A stretch of DNA of 64,000 bases, taken from the NCBI GenBank assembly GCA_963826055.1, contig CAWGVO010000018.1, forward strand, positions 62,001 through 126,000, given 5' to 3'. This document shows positions 1 through 9,999 of the stretch, in pieces. The notes under the pieces are model-generated. The model was not told the DNA's origin, ran no database searches, and was given only the letters and a program-made list of their open reading frames with translations. Each line of letters opens with the position of its first letter. The first letter of the stretch is position 1. This stretch comes from JBBDMC01 sp963826055 (GTDB taxonomy: Bacteria > Pseudomonadota > Alphaproteobacteria > Rhizobiales > Kaistiaceae). The translations under genes were made by a program, and so were the position numbers.

Positions 1-107
1 GTCACCGCAATCTCGGTTTGGCGAAGCGTCCGCGCATAGATGCAAGAGGCGCGCTCGGCGGCGAGCGCCTGGCCGAACTTTTCGCCGTAGCCCCGGTATT
101 CCTTCAT
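1..107 (-). CDS. 5' end of an unrecognised protein (partial)
   Basis: An ATG at 107 on the minus strand is preceded by a GGAGG-type ribosome site and opens a frame that runs off the window edge. About 35 residues are visible, beginning MKEYRGYGEKFGQALAAER; they are charged and lack a signal peptide. This is too little to assign a family. It is called a gene because of the good ribosome site and the open frame. Confidence 0.4.
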   Translation of the reverse strand, partial: MKEYRGYGEKFGQALAAERASCIYARTLRQTEIAV

Positions 108-327
108 TGCGGCCCTCCTCGCGTGCCGGATCTACGGCCGGGCCACGCCGGCCTCCTCCCCAATGTCGCCAACAGCAAGAAATGAAAATCGGCGGCAGAA
201 ACGTTCAAGCAAGTGTCACGCCGACGACGTAGCGTTTCAAGGCGTCACCTTCTTTTCGCGCCCGTGACGGCGGCGCGCCCTGTCTTCTTCGGACCCTTAA
301 ACAATCTGGAACCGCGGAGCATGAAAT
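108..327. other. intergenic region, 220 bp
   Basis: This spacer separates the divergent partial gene and the alpha/beta hydrolase, so it should hold promoters for both. I could not point to a convincing -35/-10 pair, terminator or RNA in it. Confidence 0.4.
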
Positions 328-1188
328 ATGAACGCCATGACTGAAGGTATCAGCGACGCGAGCGGGGAGGACCGGTTTAGATGCGCCTCCGGCCTCGACA
401 TTGCTTATCGATGGTGGCGGCCAGCCGGCGCCGCGCGCGGCGTGGTCGTCATCGTCCCCGGGTTCAACTCCCACAGCGGCTACTACAAGTGGGTGGCCGA
501 GCAATTTGTGGTGAGCGGTCTCGCCGTCTACGCGGTCGATTTGCGCGGCCGTGGCAAATCCGACGGCGAGCGCTTTTACGTGCGCGCTTATTCCGAGTAC
601 GTCGACGACGTTGCGATGATGGTCCGGGTGGCAAAGTCGATGGAGCCTGGCTTGCCGGTGTTCCTGCTCGGCCACAGCGCCGGTGGCGTTGCCGCCTGCC
701 TCTACACCCTCGATCACCAGGCCGAGCTTGCCGGCTTTATCTGCGAGAGCTTCGCGTTTCAGGTTCCGGCGCCGGACTTTGCCCTCGCGGTGTTCAAGGG
801 GCTGGCATACGTCGCGCCGCACGCTCACGTGCTTCACCTGAAAAACGAGGATTTCTCCCGCGATCCGAAGGTCGTGCGGGCGATGAATGAGGACCCGCTC
901 ATCGCGCACGAGACGCAGCCGACGCAGACGCTGGCGGAGCTGGTCCGTGCCGACGAGCGGCTGAAGCTCGGCTTTCCGAGCATCACCCTGCCGGTCCTTA
1001 TCCTGCACGGCACGGCTGACAAGGCGACCAGGCCGAGCGGCAGCCAGCTCTTCTACGACACCGTCGGCTCCGGCGATCGCACGCTCAAGCTCTACGAGGG
1101 CGGCTACCACGATCTCCTCAACGACACCGGCAAGGTCACTGTGATGGCCGACATCACGGCCTGGCTCGACAAGCACCTGAAGCGATGA
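328..1188 (+). CDS. alpha/beta hydrolase (serine aminopeptidase S33 / monoacylglycerol-lipase-like)
   Basis: This 286-residue cytosolic protein has no signal peptide. The nucleophile elbow GHSAGG puts the catalytic serine at residue 117, with likely partners Asp231 (in LILHGTADKATRP) and His261 (in GGYHDLL). The oxyanion-region motif PGFNSHSGYY at 44-53 and the DLRGRGKSDG segment at 71-80 are typical of the Hydrolase_4 / monoacylglycerol lipase group. An ester or lysophospholipid substrate is likely but cannot be named from sequence. The gene is monocistronic: the minus-strand AlaX-like gene converges on it with a 15-bp gap. Confidence 0.85.
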   Translation: MNAMTEGISDASGEDRFRCASGLDIAYRWWRPAGAARGVVVIVPGFNSHSGYYKWVAEQFVVSGLAVYAVDLRGRGKSDGERFYVRAYSEYVDDVAMMVRVAKSMEPGLPVFLLGHSAGGVAACLYTLDHQAELAGFICESFAFQVPAPDFALAVFKGLAYVAPHAHVLHLKNEDFSRDPKVVRAMNEDPLIAHETQPTQTLAELVRADERLKLGFPSITLPVLILHGTADKATRPSGSQLFYDTVGSGDRTLKLYEGGYHDLLNDTGKVTVMADITAWLDKHLKR

Positions 1189-1203
1189 GGTGAGGGGCCG
1201 TCG

Positions 1204-1917
1204 CTACTCCGCGAAGCGGATGCGCACGCGGCGGTTCTGGCGGCCCTTGCTTTCCATCTTGCCGATCATCAACGGCCCGATCTCGGCGGTCGAGCGCACG
1301 TGGGTACCGCCGCATGGCTGCAAATCGATGTCGCCGATGCGCACCAGCCGCACGCGGCCGCTGCCCATGGGTGGCTTGACTTTCATGGTCTTGACCAGCG
1401 AGGGGTTGGCGAGCAGCTCTTCGTCGCTGATCCACTCCTCGCTCACCGGGTAGTCGGCGGCGATCAGCGCGTTCAGCTTTTCGACGATTTCCTCCTTCGA
1501 CGGGACGTCGCCCTCCACGTCGAAGTCGAGCCGGCCTTCGTCGGCGCGGATCGAGCCGCCCGTGACGGGGAAGGGGAGAACCACCGACAAAAGGTGCAGC
1601 CCGGTGTGGATGCGCATGTGGCGGTGGCGGCGCTCCCAGTCGAGCACGGCCTTCACCCGCTCGCCCGGCTCGGGCAGTGGCTCGGCCTCGCCCGGCACGT
1701 GGACCACCTCGCCCTTGTCGTCGCCGTAGACGGCCGTGGCGATGGCGACCGGGGCCCCCTCGCGCTGGAGCGCGCCGGAATCGCCGGGCTGCCCGCCGCC
1801 GGTGGCGTAGAAGACGGTGCGGTCGAGGATAATGCCGCGCCGGTCGGTGACGGCGAGCACGGTCGCCTCGGTTTCGGGCAGGTAAGCGTCGTCGCGGAAA
1901 AGCAGCGTGGTCGGCAT
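1204..1917 (-). CDS. alanyl-tRNA editing protein (AlaX-like)
   Basis: At 237 residues this is a free-standing trans-editing protein expected to hydrolyse mischarged Ser- or Gly-tRNA(Ala). It carries the two zinc-binding elements of the AlaRS editing domain: HTGLH at 104-108 and PCGGTH at 201-206. The N-terminal segment YATGGGQPGDSG (38-49) is also characteristic of the family. The catalytic aminoacylation domain of AlaRS is absent, so it is not alaS. The ATG at 1917 is chosen because family members begin just before this LFRDDAYL segment; the upstream in-frame extension is a shadow of the cysteine synthase gene. Confidence 0.88.
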   Translation of the reverse strand: MPTTLLFRDDAYLPETEATVLAVTDRRGIILDRTVFYATGGGQPGDSGALQREGAPVAIATAVYGDDKGEVVHVPGEAEPLPEPGERVKAVLDWERRHRHMRIHTGLHLLSVVLPFPVTGGSIRADEGRLDFDVEGDVPSKEEIVEKLNALIAADYPVSEEWISDEELLANPSLVKTMKVKPPMGSGRVRLVRIGDIDLQPCGGTHVRSTAEIGPLMIGKMESKGRQNRRVRIRFAE

Positions 1918-1987
1918 GGGATCGGTCCGGTGGCGGTTGCCGCCCGATCCTACGCGGTCCTCGCCGATGGGCAATGGTCGCGGTGTT

Positions 1988-3029
1988 TTACGCGCCGACG
2001 AACGGGATCGTCTCGTGGCTCGTCCGTTCCAGCCATTCCGGCACCGGCAGGTCCCTGGCGCGCAGGAATTCCGGGTTGAACAGCTTCGACTGATAGCGCG
2101 TGCCGGAATCGCACAGGATCGTGATGATGGTGTGCCCCGGCCCGAGGTCGCGTGCGAGGCGGATCGCGCCGGCAACGTTGACGCCGGACGAGCCGCCGAG
2201 CACCAGGCCCTCGTGATCGACGAGATCGAAGATCACCGGCAGGGTCTCGCTGTCGGGGATGAGGTACGGCCGGTCGACAACGATATCTTCGATGATCGGC
2301 GTGACGCGGCCAAGGCCGATGCCTTCGGTGATGGAGGTCCCCTCGCTCGGGGTTGCCTCACCGGTTGAGAACAGGCTGAACATGGCGGCACCGGGCGGGT
2401 CGGCGCAACCGATGACGACGTTGGGGTTCCGCTCGCGCAGGAAGGTCGAGATACCGGCAAGCGTCCCGCCGGTGCCGACGGAGCAAATGAAGCCGTCGAC
2501 GTGGCCGCCGGTCGCCTCCCAGATCTCCGGACCGGTGGTGAGGTAGTGCGCCTGCCGGTTGTCGAGGTTGTTCCATTGGTCGGCGAAGAAGGCGCCGTTC
2601 GGCTCGCTGCGCCTTGAGTTCGTCGGCCAGGCGGCGGGCTACATGCTGGTAGTTATCCGGCGAGTTGTAGGGCTTTGCCGGTACCTCGATCAGCTCAGCG
2701 CCGGCGAGGCGCAACATGTCCTTCTTCTCCTGGCTCTGGGTCTCGGGGATGACGATGACCACCCGGTAGCCACGGGCGCGGCCCACCAGCGCGAGACCGA
2801 TGCCGGTATTGCCCGCCGTGCCTTCGACGATGAGGCCGCCGGGCCTCAGGTCGCCGCGCGCCTCGGCGGCGAGGACCATCTGCCGGGCTGGCCGGTCCTT
2901 CACCGACTGGCCGGGGTTGAGGAACTCCGCCTTGCCGTAAATGTCGCAGCCGGTCAGGTCCGAGACGCGGCGGAGACGGATCAGGGGCGTGTTGCCGATG
3001 GCCTCGACGACCGATGGATTGACGTGCAT
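1988..3029 (-). CDS. cysK: cysteine synthase (PLP-dependent O-acetylserine sulfhydrylase type), one frameshift
   Basis: The enzyme joins sulfide to O-acetylserine in cysteine synthesis. The N-terminal part contains IGNTPLIRL and NPGQSVKDRPA, whose lysine should carry PLP; EGTAGNTGIGLA is the substrate-binding loop. The C-terminal part has GGSSGVNVAGA. The frame breaks once near 2605, where one extra base after the ELKA codons separates the parts; reading across gives SEPNGAFFADQWNN, as expected for the family. Total length is about 346 residues. The ATG at 3029 is preferred to an upstream TTG. It could instead be a cystathionine-synthase-like relative, but no CBS domain follows. Confidence 0.82.
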
Positions 3030-3164
3030 GGGGACGGTTCCGGAGGGCTTGCTGGGCAAAGTAGTTGCTACGCCGGGGCGTCATCAAGGCAAACCGATCG
3101 CCGGGGGTGGCCGGCGGCGCAAGCATCGTCTCAGAAAGGCAGCCCGTTCGCGAACGCGTTGTTG

Positions 3165-4187
3165 CTATTCGGCGGGCACCAGCGCGCGCCGCAGCGGCAG
3201 AAGTCTGGCCCATTCCGGCCGCTCGAACAGGAAGCGGGCCCACGTCCCTTGCACCAGCCAGAGCAGGACCAGGGGGAAAACCACACCGCAAGCGGTGATG
3301 GCGAGCGCCATCGTGCCGACGTCGGGGATCAGGCCGGTTTTGACCAGCGCCACCCGTGCGGTTGCCATCGGCAGGAAGAAGGCGAGGTAGATGACCAGCG
3401 AATTGCGGCCGCAGTGGCGCACCGGCTTCATCAGATCGCTCTTCGACAGGAGGGTCGAGAGGGTCACCACGGCGACGGCGCCGGCAAAGCCAAGCGCAAG
3501 GCCGATGCCCGGAACCTCCGAGACGCCGCCGAAGACGGCAAAGCCCTCAACCACGCTCCAAACGAGGAGGTAGGCGACGGCGAGCGAACTGTGGCGGAGC
3601 ACCAGAGCGGCGAAGCGGAAGATATGGGGGGCGAAAACGTACCCGGAATAGAAATAGACGAAGCGGAGCGCGAACTCGTCGATGATCGTCCAGCCGGTCT
3701 CGATGTGCGCCATCTGCAGCCCGGCGCCGATCAGCCAGACGATCCACCAGGGAACCCGTCTGGCGGCCTTCACCACCACGAAGAAGATCGGCAGCAGGTA
3801 GATGAACCAGATGGTGCCGAAGGGGTCGATGAACGAAAGGAGGTAGAGGCGAACGACCTCCGGCGCGCCACCGTCGGCCGCGATGTCCGGCGCCTTGAAT
3901 GCAAACTGAACGGTCAGCCACAGGACGTAGAAGTAGCCGAAGTGGACGACCTTCCTGTCGAGGTAGGTGCGCCAGTCGCGGTCGATGACGCGCGCCAGGA
4001 ACAGGCCGGAGATCATGAAGAAGTCTGGCATGCGGAAGGGCGTGGCGAAGGCGACCACGTTGTTCATCCAGCCTTCGGTGCCAAGCGCTTTCTCCACGCC
4101 GAGCGTGGAGTGCATCATCACCACCATGATGATGCAGAAGCCCTTGGCGTAGTCGACCCAGGCGACGCGTGCGCTGTCCGTCGTCAC
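3165..4187 (-). CDS. acyltransferase family 3 membrane protein
   Basis: This 340-residue protein has about ten hydrophobic helices. Its N-terminus, WVDYAKGFCIIMVVMMHS, matches the opening of Acyl_transf_3 (OpgC/OafA-like) proteins, where an early helix carries the conserved histidine; here that is the H of MMHS. The following PFRMPDFFMISGLFLA segment is also typical. Such proteins move acyl groups onto glycans or lipids at the inner membrane. The acceptor is unknown and no neighbouring glycan gene clarifies it. Confidence 0.82.
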   Translation of the reverse strand: MTTDSARVAWVDYAKGFCIIMVVMMHSTLGVEKALGTEGWMNNVVAFATPFRMPDFFMISGLFLARVIDRDWRTYLDRKVVHFGYFYVLWLTVQFAFKAPDIAADGGAPEVVRLYLLSFIDPFGTIWFIYLLPIFFVVVKAARRVPWWIVWLIGAGLQMAHIETGWTIIDEFALRFVYFYSGYVFAPHIFRFAALVLRHSSLAVAYLLVWSVVEGFAVFGGVSEVPGIGLALGFAGAVAVVTLSTLLSKSDLMKPVRHCGRNSLVIYLAFFLPMATARVALVKTGLIPDVGTMALAITACGVVFPLVLLWLVQGTWARFLFERPEWARLLPLRRALVPAE

Positions 4188-4276
4188 TTTGCCTCCACCG
4201 TCGTCTGTCCATTCGTGCGGACGTGGGGGCGATCCTAGAGGCGTTCGACGGCGGTTGGGCCGATTTGAGGAGAGTT

Positions 4277-4534
4277 TTATCCGGTAACGTTAAGGGCGAG
4301 GGCCGGTTTGGCCGGGACGGGAGCCTCCCGCCGCGTCCGTTCTATTGGCGCGGGTGCCGACGGCGCCGGTGCGGTTTCGCTCGCGGCGGGCAATTGCGGG
4401 GCGGGGGCGTTGCCCAGTTGGCCCCAATACTGGGTTGCGGCGAAATAGATGATGACGAGCACGATCACGGCGACGACGAGGTAGGTCGCGGCGCGGCGCG
4501 CCCCGCCCTGGTCCATCGGTTCGTTCTGGGACAC
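4277..4534 (-). CDS. small single-pass membrane protein of unknown function
   Basis: This 85-residue protein has one membrane helix (about residues 18-34, YLVVAVIVLVIIYFAA) and a Pro/Ala-rich tail likely to sit in the periplasm. A GTG start at 4534 is chosen because GGAGG lies seven bases upstream on the minus strand; the longer ATG-started version has no such site. No family was recognised. Confidence 0.55.
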   Translation of the reverse strand: MSQNEPMDQGGARRAATYLVVAVIVLVIIYFAATQYWGQLGNAPAPQLPAASETAPAPSAPAPIERTRREAPVPAKPALALNVTG

Positions 4535-4634
4535 GGAAACACCTCCAACAACGAAAACGACCGCCCGGCCCTGGGCCAGTGCGGTTGCCAAGGAAGCAAG
4601 CCAGCAAATGCGAAGATTGTGGGGCAGCGCGGGC

Positions 4635-5594
4635 TCAGCCGGGATCTAATGCGCCGCTGTGGTTAGCGCTCAGCCTCCACGCGCGGACCAATCGTTCCAC
4701 CGCGGCGATCTGGTCGGCGGTCATCTCCTTCAGGCCGCGATCGCGGTTCTTGGCGAGCGATCGCGTGGCCCTGCTCGGCCGCCAGCATGAACCACTTCAT
4801 GGATTCCGCCCAGTTTGCCCGCACGCCCTCGCCCTTGCCGTACATGATGCCGAGGTTGAACTGGCTTTCCGCATGGCCCTGCTCGGCGGCCAGCGTGTAC
4901 CACTTCAGCGCCTCGGTGGCGTCGCGCGGCACGCCCATGACCGTTGGCGTACAGGATTCCGAGATTGTACTGCGCGAGGGCGATGCCCTTGGTGGCGGCC
5001 ATTCGGTGCCACACCGCTGCTTGCGGCGAAGTCCTGGGGGACGCCATCGCCGCCGGCGTAGAGGATGCCGAGGCACAGAGCGGCCTGGGCCAGGCCCTGG
5101 CCGGCGGCCCGTCGAAACCAGTCGATCGCCTGGGTGAAATCCCGTGGTACGCCCTGGCCGTTGGCGTAAAGCATGGCGAGGTTGCACTGGGCGGTGGCGA
5201 GGCCCTTGTCGGCGGCCATCCGATACCAGCGCGCCGCTTGGGTGAAGTCCTGGGGTACCCCGCCGCCGTTGGCGTAGAGATCGCCGAGCAACAATGCGGC
5301 CGGGCCGAAGCCCTGTTCGCCCGCGCGTGCCAACCAACCCGCTGCCTGAGCCAGATCACGGGGCACGCCCTGGCCATTGTCGTATGCCACGCCGAGCACG
5401 GTTTGGGCTGTGGCGTCGCCTGCCATGGCCAGGGGACGGGCCGAGACCAGCGCGGCAACGTAGTCGCCTCGCTCGATCGCGGCTTGGATATCGTGACGCG
5501 GTATTGCCACGGATGCCCGCCGGCAGCCCAACGGTAGCGGTGAGCCCGGCCATGGATGGCCACACCCACCTTTTTCGCGCCCAGGTAACCGCAC
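4635..5594 (-). CDS. Sel1-repeat (SLR) protein, three frameshifts
   Basis: About six to seven tandem Sel1-like repeats of 36 residues are visible, each with the pattern A-x-x-x-L-G-x-x-Y-x-x-G-x-G-V-x-x-D. Such solenoids mediate protein contacts, often in the envelope. The reading frame breaks near 5030, 4930 and 4750, each time consistent with one extra base. Joining the frames gives an uninterrupted repeat array ending in KNRDRGLKEMTADQIAAVERL and a stop at 4635. The true start is uncertain: 5594 is the furthest usable start in the repeat frame, and a signal peptide may be hidden by another frame error upstream. Confidence 0.7.
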
Positions 5595-5724
5595 CTATGG
5601 CGCGTTACCGCGTCGTCAACGGTCCTCGTCAGCATCGCACAGCGGCGTAGCTGCGGTGCGTTGTCGCAGCGGATTCCGCGGCCCGCGCCCACGCGAAGCG
5701 CCCGCTATTTTGTCCGCCGCTGGC

Positions 5725-5946
5725 CTATTCCTGAAGGATTGCCAGCACCTGGCCTTCCGATACGATGTCACCTTCGCTGACGAGCACGCGCAGGACCCGT
5801 CCGCCATCGTCAGCGGTAACGGTCATTTCCATCTTCATGGATTCGACGACGAAAACGACGTCGCCTTCCTCGATGGATTTGCCCTCGGCCGTCCTGATTT
5901 CGATGATCGTGCCGGATATTGTCGACTTCAGTTCTATCTCGCTCAT
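5725..5946 (-). CDS. stand-alone biotin carboxyl carrier protein (biotin/lipoyl attachment domain)
   Basis: This 73-residue protein is a single biotinyl domain. The motif ESMKMEM places the biotinylated lysine at residue 38, and the flanking half-barrels (GTIIEIRTAEGKSIEEGD and GGRVLRVLVSEGDIV) are complete. The ATG at 5946 has a strong AGGGGG ribosome site. It probably serves the carboxyltransferase encoded at 8417-9952 on the same strand. No biotin carboxylase domain is fused to it or encoded nearby. Confidence 0.9.
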   Translation of the reverse strand: MSEIELKSTISGTIIEIRTAEGKSIEEGDVVFVVESMKMEMTVTADDGGRVLRVLVSEGDIVSEGQVLAILQE

Positions 5947-6058
5947 CAATCCCCCTTGCGGCCCAAGCACACCCGTTTGGGCCAAGTCGCTAGTACGTGC
6001 CCTTACGGGCCATGCGGTGTGAACGTCCGCCTCGAGGAAAAGGCGGGTCGCCGCCGGG

Positions 6059-6463
6059 TCAAAGCAGCCGGAAGCGTGCCACCGCGACCCCATGTTCAAC
6101 TTCGATTGCGAGCTCGACCGGCTTGTCGGTGGCCAGGCCGGCGTCAGGGTTCACGATGTTGGTGATCAGGCGCGGGCCTTCGTCCAGCTCCACGATGGCG
6201 ACGTTGTAGGGCACCTTGTCCTTGAACGCGGGATTGAAGGCACGGTGATAGATCACCCAGCTGAACAGCTTGCCGCGCCCGCTCGCTTCGACCCAGCCGA
6301 TGTCGTCGGAGAGGCATTGACTGCATTCGGTCCTGCCGGGCAGCCATTCATGCCCGCACTTGTTGCACTTCTGGAACAGGAGCCGGCCGCCGCGAAGCCC
6401 CTCCCAGTAGGGAGCGGTGACGGGCGTGACCTGCGGGAGCGGGAACGGCGGATCATCAGTCAT
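6059..6463 (-). CDS. Zn-ribbon OB-fold protein (DUF35 family)
   Basis: This 134-residue protein has an N-terminal rubredoxin-like zinc ribbon with two CxxC pairs (CNKCGHEW and ECSQC), followed by an OB fold (GKLFSWVIYHRAFNPAF, VAIVELDEGPRLITNIV). DUF35 proteins pair with thiolase-like proteins and are thought to bind acyl-CoA or pass acyl chains. The gene's 5' end overlaps the thiolase-like gene's 3' end by 8 bp, which fits that partnership. No catalytic residue is expected in this protein itself. Confidence 0.87.
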   Translation of the reverse strand: MTDDPPFPLPQVTPVTAPYWEGLRGGRLLFQKCNKCGHEWLPGRTECSQCLSDDIGWVEASGRGKLFSWVIYHRAFNPAFKDKVPYNVAIVELDEGPRLITNIVNPDAGLATDKPVELAIEVEHGVAVARFRLL

Positions 6464-7585
6464 TTGCGAGCACCAGAGTGGAGTGGGTGTGCATGACGCC
6501 GCCCTGATTGCTGACGACGCACTTGCGTGCGTGCGGCACCTGGACGTTGGCCGTGCCGCGCATCTGCCGCACGCCTTCGATGACGAGCTGCATTCCCGGC
6601 ATGCCGGTTTCGGACAGCAGTCCGCCGCTTGTGTTGATCGGCAGGTCGCCGCCGATTTCGATGCGGCCCTCGCGGAGGAATCCGCCGGCCTGACCTTTCT
6701 TGAAGAAGCCGTAGTCCTGCATCGTCATCACGACTGTGATGGTGAAACAGTCGTAGATCTGGGCGACGTCGATGTCCTTCGGCGTCACGCCCGCCATCCG
6801 GAACGCCGTCTGTGCCGAGATTTCGGCGGCCGTTGAGGTGAGTGACGGGCGCTCATGGATTTCCCATGACGTCTGGCCCTGTCCGAAGCCCAATATCGGC
6901 ACCGGCTGCGGCCACGCCGAGCGCCTTCGCCCGCTCGGCGCTCATCACGACAACCGCGGCGCCGCCGTCGGAGACGAGGCAGCAGTCGTCACGCCGCAGC
7001 GGCTCGACGACAAGCGGCGACTCCAGATATTGCTCCATCGTCAGCGGCAATTGGAGCTGCGCCCGCGGATTCTGCGCACCATGGCGGCGGCACGCGATCG
7101 CCACCGCCCCCAGATCCTTCTTCTGCGTTCCGCAGTCGCGCCATGTGGCGCTGGGCGATCATGGCGTAGCCGGCGGTGTTGCTGAACCATCCGTAGATGG
7201 CGTCGTCGCCGAAGGATCGCTCGTAAGACCAGCGCGATCCCGTTCTCGGGTTGTCGGCGAAGCACACCAGCGCGACTTCGCATTGGCCGGCCTCGATCGC
7301 CATCGCCGCGAAGGAGATCATGCCGATGTTCGCCGCGCCCGCCTGGTCCCACACCCCTCCGATCCGCGGTTGCAGGCCCAGCGCCTCGGCGATCTTTTGC
7401 CCGTATCTGCCCTCGAAGCGCGACGTCGGGTATTTGACGAACACTGCGTCGACGCAGGACTTGTCGATATTGGCGTCGGCCAGCGCATTGCGGCAGGCCT
7501 CGACCGTCAGCGAGACGGTACTGCGCCCCGGCAATTTGCCGAAGGCCGTTTCGCCGACACCGGCGATGACGCATTTGCCTCGCAT
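6456..7585 (-). CDS. thiolase-family protein (SCP-x / acetyl-CoA acetyltransferase-like), two frameshifts
   Basis: The reconstructed protein is about 375 residues. The N-terminal part has VIAGVGETAFGKLPGRS and the C-terminal part DVAQIYDCFTITVVMTMQDYGF, with NTSGGLLSETGMPGM near the end; this pattern is that of the non-classical thiolases that partner DUF35 proteins. Frames shift near 7120 and 6897, both consistent with a single extra base. The ATG at 7585 is the natural family start. Whether it condenses, cleaves or only binds acyl-CoA is open. It lies directly downstream of the enoyl-CoA hydratase. Confidence 0.8.
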
Positions 7586-7610
7586 GGTTTCCCCTTCCGG
7601 CCGAATCCGG

Positions 7611-8385
7611 TCAGCTTCCCTTGAAGTTCGGCGGGCGCTTTTCCTTGAAAGCTGCCGGGCCTTCCTTGGCGTCTTCGGTGGCGTAGAGCAGCCTGTTCCA
7701 CATCTGCTCGACACGCAGCCCGGTGTTGAGGTCCATGTCCTCGCTGCGTATGGCCAGTTCCTTCGCCGCCTGCACGGCCAGCGGCGCGTTCTCCGCTATC
7801 TGGCGGGCATAGTCGCGCGCGCAATCGAGAAGCTGGTCGGGCGGCACGACCTTGTTGATCAGCCCCCAGCGTTCCGCGGCCTCCGCATCTATGCTTTTGC
7901 CGGTGAGCAGCATCTCCATGGCAACTGCCCGCGGCAGCTGGGAAAGCACCCGCTGCGTTCCTCCATTTCCGGGAACGATCCCGCGCTTGACTTCGGAAAG
8001 GCCAAATTGTGCGTGTGGAACCGCCACGCGGATGTCCGTCGCGAACAGCAGGGTGGTGCCGCCGCCGAGGCAGAAGTCCGTTCACCGCGGCGATGACCGG
8101 CTTCCAGACCTCCAGGCCGCGATTGAGAAGCTGGTCCCGCTGCGTCAGCCACATTGCCGACAATTGGGGCGGTGCGGTCATGAAGCTCTTGATATCCGCG
8201 CCGACGCAGAACGATTTCTCCCCCGCGCCCGTCACGATCGCGGCCCGGATATCGCTGTCGTCACGAACCCGTATCCACGCGGCCGACAAAGCCGCGTAGT
8301 GTTCGGCATCGAGCGCGTTCAGCCGTTCCGGCCGATTGAGAGTGATCAGCGCGACGTGGTCGTCCACGGTGAAATCAATGGACAT
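7611..8385 (-). CDS. enoyl-CoA hydratase/isomerase family protein, one frameshift
   Basis: This crotonase-fold protein has about 257 residues. The N-terminal half contains LNRPERLNALD and GAGEKSFCVGADIK, the CoA-binding/oxyanion loop; the C-terminal half has FGLSEVKRGIVPGNGGTQRV. An extra C near 8075 breaks the frame; skipping it restores NGFCLGGGTTLLFATDI, the second conserved oxyanion segment. It probably hydrates or isomerises an enoyl-CoA intermediate in the local degradation pathway. It lies between the thiolase-like and carboxyltransferase genes. Confidence 0.85.
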
Positions 8386-8416
8386 CGGTTGGTTTCCCGC
8401 TAACGGAGGTGCGTCT

Positions 8417-9952
8417 TCAAAGCGTCGTCGGCCAGTTCGCCAGCCGGTGTTCGCCGACGCCCGCGGAGCGTCGCATCCGGTGCACTTCGAGCATCCGGAT
8501 GAGGTAGTCCCGCGTATCCTGGGGTGCGATCACCGACTGCGCTTCGTAGAGCGCTGCGAGGTCCCAGGCCGAAGAATCCTGCCGGATCTCCGCGGCCAGC
8601 GCGCGGAAGCGCTCGGGGTCGTCCTCCTCCTTGAGATTGTGCAGGACGTTCACCCCTATCGCGGGGTCGACGAAGCCGAGATCGGCGGTCGGCCAGCAGG
8701 CGACCTCGTCGGAGTTCTTGCCGCCGCCCATGTTGAGATACGCCTTGCCGAAGCTCTTGCGGATGATGATCGAGATCTTCGGCACGGTGGCGAGCGAAAG
8801 GGCATTGATCCAGTTGATGATGCGCCCGGCGGCCCCCTGCATCTCCGCCTCCAGGCCGATCAGGAATCCCGGCACGTCGACCAGGAAGACAAGCGGGATG
8901 TTGAACGAGTCGCACAGCACGATGAAGCTGGTGACCTTCCGGCAGGCGTCGACGTCGAGGGCGCCGGCCTTGAAGATCGGATTGTTCGCGATCACGCCGA
9001 CGCTCTTGCCGTCGATGCGGGCGAGGGCGGTGACCACGGCCCGGCCGAACGACGGCTTTAGCTCGAACATGCTGTCGAGATCGACGATGCATTTGACGAT
9101 CTCGCGCATGTCATAGACCTGGCTGCGAGACTCCGGCAGGACCTCGAGAACGCGCTTGATCGGCTCGTCGGACCCGGGCGGGACGGGGGCGACGGGCGGT
9201 GCCTCGCCGGCGTGTCCCGGCAGGTAGGAAAGGAAGCGCTTGATCAGGTCGAGCGCTTCCTCGTCACGATCGACCGCGATGTCGACAAGTCCGGAGCTTC
9301 GGGTGTGGACCTTCCAGCCGCCGAGTTCCTCGGCCGATATCTTCTTCGCCGTCGCTTTTTCCGCGACGCGTTCGCTGGCGACGGCCAGCGTCGAGCCTTT
9401 GCGCATGACGACGAAGTCCGCCATGCTGGCGTACCAGGCGGACTGGCCGAAGCACCGGCCGAGCAGGGCCGTGGCCCAGGGCGATCCCCTCAGACGCTGA
9501 TACTCCGCCGGGTCCTGGCCGACGATGCCGCGGCCGCCCGCACCCATGCGGTCCGGCATGCGGCCGCCGCTCGTTTCGCCGAGATAGACCAGCGGCAGGC
9601 CACGCTTCTCGGATACCTGCTTGATGTGTCGCGATTTCTTCTGATTGACGAGCGCGCTCGACGCGCCGAGTACGGTGAAATCGTTCGACACGACCGCGAT
9701 TTCGCGCCCGTCGATCCGTCCGAAACCGCATACCTTGCCGTCCGCCGGCGTCTTGTGCCGCATTTCCGGTCGTGCCGACGTGGCGAACAACCCGGATTCG
9801 ATGAAGGAACCACCGTCGAGGAGGTAGTCGACGCGCTCGCGTGCGTTGAGGATGCCGGCCTCGCGCCTCTTTTCGAGTTTCTCCGGCCCACCCATGGCCA
9901 AGGCTTTCAGCCGGCGCTCAGCGAACTCGTTCATCAGTGCTTCAAACGGCAT
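8417..9952 (-). CDS. acyl-CoA carboxyltransferase subunit (propionyl/methylcrotonyl-CoA carboxylase beta type)
   Basis: The gene is intact at 511 residues with both halves of the carboxyltransferase fold. The N-domain carries SGGRMPDRMGAGG, the acyl-CoA and biotin pocket region; the C-domain carries VFLVDVPGFLIGLEAEMQG and KSFGKAYLNMGGG. Such subunits move CO2 between biotin and an acyl-CoA. The closest genomic partner is the free biotin carrier at 5725-5946. No biotin carboxylase lies in the cluster, so it may borrow a distant one or work as a decarboxylase or transcarboxylase. The substrate is not determined by sequence. Confidence 0.9.
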   Translation of the reverse strand: MPFEALMNEFAERRLKALAMGGPEKLEKRREAGILNARERVDYLLDGGSFIESGLFATSARPEMRHKTPADGKVCGFGRIDGREIAVVSNDFTVLGASSALVNQKKSRHIKQVSEKRGLPLVYLGETSGGRMPDRMGAGGRGIVGQDPAEYQRLRGSPWATALLGRCFGQSAWYASMADFVVMRKGSTLAVASERVAEKATAKKISAEELGGWKVHTRSSGLVDIAVDRDEEALDLIKRFLSYLPGHAGEAPPVAPVPPGSDEPIKRVLEVLPESRSQVYDMREIVKCIVDLDSMFELKPSFGRAVVTALARIDGKSVGVIANNPIFKAGALDVDACRKVTSFIVLCDSFNIPLVFLVDVPGFLIGLEAEMQGAAGRIINWINALSLATVPKISIIIRKSFGKAYLNMGGGKNSDEVACWPTADLGFVDPAIGVNVLHNLKEEDDPERFRALAAEIRQDSSAWDLAALYEAQSVIAPQDTRDYLIRMLEVHRMRRSAGVGEHRLANWPTTL

Positions 9953-9999
9953 TCAAGTTCCCCGGCTTTGATTTTGCGATCCGACCTCGAAATTCACCC

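Noticed and set aside
2559..4238. 559-codon open frame on the plus strand
   Set aside because: It runs antisense to cysK and the acyltransferase, is rich in Arg, Asp, Glu and His with no domain, and is the usual mirror frame of high-GC genes.
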